NCBI GenBank assembly: GCA_029531795.1
Contig: JAPEIS010000009.1
Location: 2,356,001-2,420,000, forward strand
DNA from: Sclerotinia nivalis
Taxonomy: Eukaryota > Ascomycota > Leotiomycetes > Helotiales > Sclerotiniaceae
Direction of reading: 5' to 3'
DNA length: 64,000 nt
Positions 60,001 through 64,000 of the stretch are shown here, in pieces. The stretch's first letter is position 1. Every line of letters begins with the position of its first letter. The notes below the pieces were generated by a model, which was not told where the DNA came from, did no database searches, and was given only the letters and a program-made list of their open reading frames with translations. The position numbers and the translations under genes are program-made.

Positions 60001-60388
60001 GCGGCAACGCCCCTTCGTGGACATAAATACACCTCCCGGAACCGATACAGCGGAGAATTGGTCAGATTTCGGAGAAGAAGTTGATATGGATGAAATCACG
60101 AAGAGGCTTTACGAAAAGGATCCTCCGCATAGAACGACGGTTCCATTCAAACCTCCATTGAATCCAATCACCCCAAAACCAGGGTACATGGCTACACCAT
60201 CTCGAAGATCGCAACGGGTTCTTGCTGCATCGGCGCGATTTCATTCAACTACGCCAAGGGCGCCATTGACCACACCACTTGAGCGAGAGTTAAGAAAGGG
60301 AATTTATGGGTCATCCATGCCCTTTTCTAAAAGAGGACGGAGTACACTAGGAATGGGTAGAGGGTTTCCAGACATACCTGAAGGATAA
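57011..60388 (+). CDS. sfi1: Sfi1-like centrin-binding spindle pole protein
   Basis: Sfi1 forms long filaments that bind centrin/Cdc31 and drive spindle pole body duplication. Exons 57011-57095 and 57156-60388 give 1105 residues. The first exon (MSPLSLPSTRDGPISWSNTT) joins in phase at DD|DVHILHDIVV. Residues 30-125 form a conserved fungal N-terminal helical domain (LPTTALFRSYYEILPRVGID, RYARILFKIGALRDFNG). A disordered linker follows to about 310. From about 345 to 1000 there are many helical repeats with the Sfi1 pattern, each with a Trp after a Phe or Leu, for example AFSTWLEMTREK, MFTAWKTQTEEN, ALSTWVGKAQ, MFSRWRQKAQQK and MFNYWRQRTARQ. I count roughly 18-20. The Ser/Pro-rich C-terminus ends DIPEG. 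The call rests on repeat pattern and length. Confidence 0.92.
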
Positions 60389-61218
60389 TACGAATTAATG
60401 ACTTGTGTATATTGGATACGGAGCATTGCGACGGCGTTTAGGGAATGCTTTATTACGGGAAAAAGAAGGATTATTGTTTCATCACAGGGAATGGAACACA
60501 GGGGACAAGATGGAGTTTACATTGGAAACATGGATATATGTTTTAGCATGGTGTTTTGGCGATTGCATACTTAACTGATTGCATACTTAACTGGTTGCAT
60601 ACTTAACTGATTGGATACCCACAAATGTTGTGGTACGGAGTATTGGTTATCTGGCGTTTTCCTCCAGCATATGGCCGTCTGGAGAGAGGGACTTGCATCC
60701 ACATCGACTCGGTAATCGGATTTGCAATTGGCTTCTCACAATTCAGAACACTCCCACTTTGGAGTGGGGAACTTCCTTCATAGATTTTATATCCATGGGG
60801 CATCTAAGAACCTCTCATTTGTTTAGTTGCCTTAAGTAGATTAGAATTATCACACCTAGATACTTTCAATAAGATAATTATCAAAGAAAACAACTCCTAA
60901 ATGTTCAAGTGATGGCTGTAAAATTGCATGACTATAATATAATATCAGACGAGAGTATATGCGGAGGTATATGGTGGTAGAACTACTTAGGCATGTCCCT
61001 GCGTAGTAGATCATGGCTCTCGGAGCCGCACAATCTATTCATCCAGGCGAGAGCTCCAAGTCTACATGTAGACTTTGTATAATAATCGGTAATCATCATC
61101 ACCAACGAATACTTTCCGACTTCTTCTAATCCTTTGACATTGCAATTCTACTCGTATCGAGAAAACTATTCATGCCATTTTACTGAAAATATGCTCCGAA
61201 TGCGCTCTGATATATAGT
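60389..61218. other. Intergenic, no gene seen
   Basis: Tandem spacer with three 16-bp direct repeats at 60561-60608. It holds the sfi1 terminator and the rav1 promoter. No ORF of interest is present. Confidence 0.5.
60561..60608. repeat. 16-bp tandem repeat x3 (GATTGCATACTTAACT)
   Basis: Two identical copies and one with a single A-to-G change lie about 170 bp downstream of the sfi1 stop, probably in or beyond its 3' untranslated region. Confidence 0.9.
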
Positions 61219-64000
61219 ATGAGAGCAGTGCTTCCTGGAAAGGCACAGGCCAAGCTTCAAGCTGTCTGTACTGGTTATTGGGACAACAGGAGGCTCATAG
61301 TGAGTCTGCAATCAAATTGCAGACACTCTGCATTGTTTTTACCTTACTAAAATGTTACACAGGCATATATCACGGGAAATGCTTTCGTTATACTTACTGG
61401 CGCAGACACGATCCTACAAACGATATACGATGACGACGACACTCAACTCGAAGCTATTGCGCTAGATGAAGGCAGTGGGAAGATTGCAACATGTGCGGGT
61501 TCTAATATAAGGATTTATAAACCATATGGGCAGGATGAAGGAGCGCTGAAGGTTAGCATTACACAACCTTAGCTGGCTGGCCTTTCTAGAATGCGGCGCT
61601 GAATAAATTTAGTGGTCTCTACAACATAGCATTTCAATCGACGAGAGCGAGAACGATACAGCAAACACGTTGTCATGGGGAATAGCGGAAGAACTGTTGG
61701 TGGGAAGCTCATGGCTTACTTTATTCTCGACAATCGATGCGCCGGTTGTGGTATGGAAACAACAACTTGCGAACCCGGCCAAGTTCGCAAACTTCTCGTA
61801 TGATTCAGCATTCATTGCGTCTAGTGGAAAGTACGACAGGTCCGTGAAGATATGGAGGAGATTGTCGTTTGGGAATGATGACACAAGATTCGATTTCACC
61901 TACCTACCGCATCCGCGAACTGTCACGAATATGCACTGGAGGAGGCCGTTTCACATCGACCAAACAATTGATAATGTTCTGTATACAGTGTGTGCGGATA
62001 ATGTTCTGAGGATCTGGGCGCCGAGCGATGTTCATTCATTACAAAGTCTACAGCTGTGGGGTCAGATTGACTTACATGAATCCATACAACCGAGAGGATT
62101 GGACGGAAACAAGGTGTCGAAGCTAAGGTTCGCATTTATCATCGATGGAAAAGATTTTACGGTTGCTACAGAACATGCAGTGCAGGAGAGGGCAGCGACC
62201 GACTCGGAGGACGACCATGCCCTAGCGCATTTGATCGAGGTTGCGAATCGTAATCCGGAAATCTGCGTTGTACTGGATGAACATGGACATCTATCTGCGT
62301 GGGGCCTGGAAAATGTTGGGTCTAAAATAAAACAACCGACGAATATTTTTAACATTGCACATATTGATGGTGTGGAATTGTGTTTACCAACGGAACTCGC
62401 CGATGATACAAGCTATGTTCAGCTCTATAATTTCTGCAACCAGTCTGGTGGGAATCTCAATGTTCTAGTCCATCATTTTGATGGTAAAATTGAGTTCTTT
62501 GAAACCGATGTAGCCAATTTGTTTGATTCTTCACCAAGAACGCATCGCCTCAAGTCGAAAGCACTATGGACGGGTCATTCAGGTGCTGTCAAGAAAATTG
62601 TGCGTAATGTTAGTGGACGAGCAGTAGTATCTCGCACAGATGGCAATGAAAGTATAGTTTGGAAGCATATGGAACATGCGGGTGGAACTTCAGTATTTCG
62701 TCAAAGTATCATCTCACAAACTGAGCACGTCCATAGGATATGTGTCATGAGAAAGGGAAATTTCGTGATATATTTACACCACGATCACATTACCCTATGG
62801 GATACTAGACATTACGCGGCGGTCAAACTAGCAGACTGTAAGTTTTCTGTCGTGGGGAAGCCATTGTGCATACTCATGCTACCTGAGGTCAATAAGGAGG
62901 GTCCTGTCGCTCATGTCGCTACAATCACTTCGAAGATGAAAGGTATTGTATGGGAGGTCAAGCTGCCTCAAAGGAGGGGAAGTCTTCAAATCAATGGGTA
63001 TCATCAAGAAGCTTCCATTCGTGAGTTCTGTCAATTCGACCTTGGAGACAATGACGATTTAGCATATGTTTTACCGGTAGATCCAGCTGGATCTCCTCCA
63101 GTCATCTCCGGATTTCTGGACACTTTTGCGAGAGATATTGCTATCTCCTATACTCATTCTGGACTTTTAAGATCTTGGACCGCCCGGATTGACTTCGAAA
63201 AGGAAAAGGTTGATTGGCTACAGACTTGTTCGGTAGACACAGGTATCAGCGAGCCTGCTCTAGCTAGTGGAAGCTCTATACGGAAAGCTGCACTCGTGAA
63301 CTCAACTAGATCTGAGTTGACAATATGGGACGTCCGAGGTGCCCGGCTTGAGTATTCTCAGGACTATGAATCCCAGGATACAATCCAGGATCTGGATTGG
63401 ACTTCAACCCCAGACGACCAATCTATTCTTGCTGTAGGCTTCCGTTATCGAGTTGTATTATTGGCTCAAATGCGATACGATTATTTGGATAAAGGACCAG
63501 CATGGGCAGCAATTCGAGAAGTTAATATTCGAGATTTGACACCCCACCCAATTGGTGATTCAACCTGGTTAGGAGGTGGTAACTTCATAGTTGGAGCAGG
63601 TAATCAGTTGTTCGTTTATGATAAGGAGGTCGACTCGTCAGCATCAATAGTCTTACCTTTCCGTAAAACTCCTTGGGACCTCTTCGACATTGTTTCGAGA
63701 CTAAACGGCCCGCTTCCGGTTTATCATCCACAATTCTTGAGCCAATACATACTTGCCGGAAAGAATTTACTAGTGCAGCATATTTTGTTAGCACTATACA
63801 AGATCCTTAAATATTACATTGAGGGTGAAGCAATCGACTCACACCTCGGAATGAACATAGAAGATTTCTACATCGGCTCGGACAATGGACCTTCAGCTAG
63901 TAAAGGAATTAAATCTGCATTTGATGGCCTTTCCGACGACGATGAGGTGGAGACAGTTACAGAAGACGTTGCTGCTTCCATAACTGAAAAATTGACGCAG
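61219..64000 (+). CDS. rav1: RAVE complex subunit Rav1 (5' part, cut by window end)
   Basis: Rav1 is the WD-repeat subunit of the RAVE complex, which reassembles the vacuolar V-ATPase; the animal relative is DMXL/Rabconnectin. Exons 61219-61299, 61363-61551 and 61613 onward stay open to the last base, giving 886 residues so far with no stop. The start MRAVLPGKAQAKLQAVCTGY is followed by WD-like strands: AYITGNAFVILTGADTILQT, YDRSVKIWRR, ADNVLRIWAPSD, GAVKKIVRNVSGRAVVSRTD, HHDHITLWDTRHYAAVK and RSELTIWDVRGARLEYSQ. The DQSILAVGFRYRVVLLAQMR and GGGNFIVGAGNQLFVYDKEV segments are characteristic of the Rav1/DMXL family. The acidic stretch at the window end precedes the Rav1p C-terminal domain, which lies outside. 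Introns are 63 and 61 bp. Confidence 0.92.

Noticed and set aside
1..64000. tRNA, rRNA, transposon or CRISPR elements
   Set aside because: I looked for T-loop motifs, 5S-like sequence, transposase or reverse-transcriptase motifs, and spaced repeats. None was convincing; CRISPR is not expected in a fungal nucleus.

Overview
This is a 64 kb stretch of nuclear DNA from a filamentous ascomycete. Most introns are 45-90 bp with GTAAGT-like donors and CTAAC/CTAAT-like branch sites. Coding regions are moderate in GC, and the intergenic spacers are AT-rich and full of microsatellites. Several families point to filamentous fungi: a hybrid fungal phytochrome, a hymA-type Mo25, and a steryl-glycosyltransferase-like protein. 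The protein sequences and spacer style look like Leotiomycetes (Botrytis/Sclerotinia relatives). That placement is an inference from impression, not a search result. All exon models below were built by hand from splice sites and reading phase.

Left third (1-21.4 kb): a hybrid phytochrome histidine kinase (+) converges on a six-exon PNPOx-like flavoprotein gene (-), with a perfect-armed hairpin between their 3' ends. Next come a divergent pair, an AT-hook acidic protein of unknown function (-) and the PP2A activator PTPA/Rrd1 (+). A small Lys/Ala-rich protein gene follows; it has two possible first exons. About 3.8 kb of purine-biased low-complexity spacer closes this part.

Middle (21.4-45.3 kb): an OPT-family transporter (-), the PRMT3 arginine methyltransferase (-) divergent from Mo25/hymA (+), the SWI/SNF subunit Ssr3/Snf12 (+), a short-chain dehydrogenase with a possible mitochondrial leader (+), a 1202-residue glycosyltransferase with an unusual C-terminal region (-), a disordered 714-residue protein (-), and a PDK1-type kinase (+).

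Right third (45.3-64 kb): a low-complexity spacer, a Pro/Gln-rich protein with a fresh 114-bp internal duplication (-), and a decayed but nearly full-length GMC oxidoreductase pseudogene (-). These are followed by cytosolic isoleucyl-tRNA synthetase (+), a 59-residue twin-CX9C protein (-), an Sfi1 centrin-binding protein (+), and the 5' part of Rav1 (+), which runs off the window.

Most genes are single-copy housekeeping or signalling genes with no shared pathway. Links are loose: phytochrome, PTPA and PDK1 are signalling proteins; PRMT3 and Snf12 act in gene expression. I see no biosynthetic cluster, transposon, tRNA or rRNA. The notable non-routine features are the GMC relic, the tiny split CX9C gene, the dual in-phase start exons, and the chimeric glycosyltransferase.
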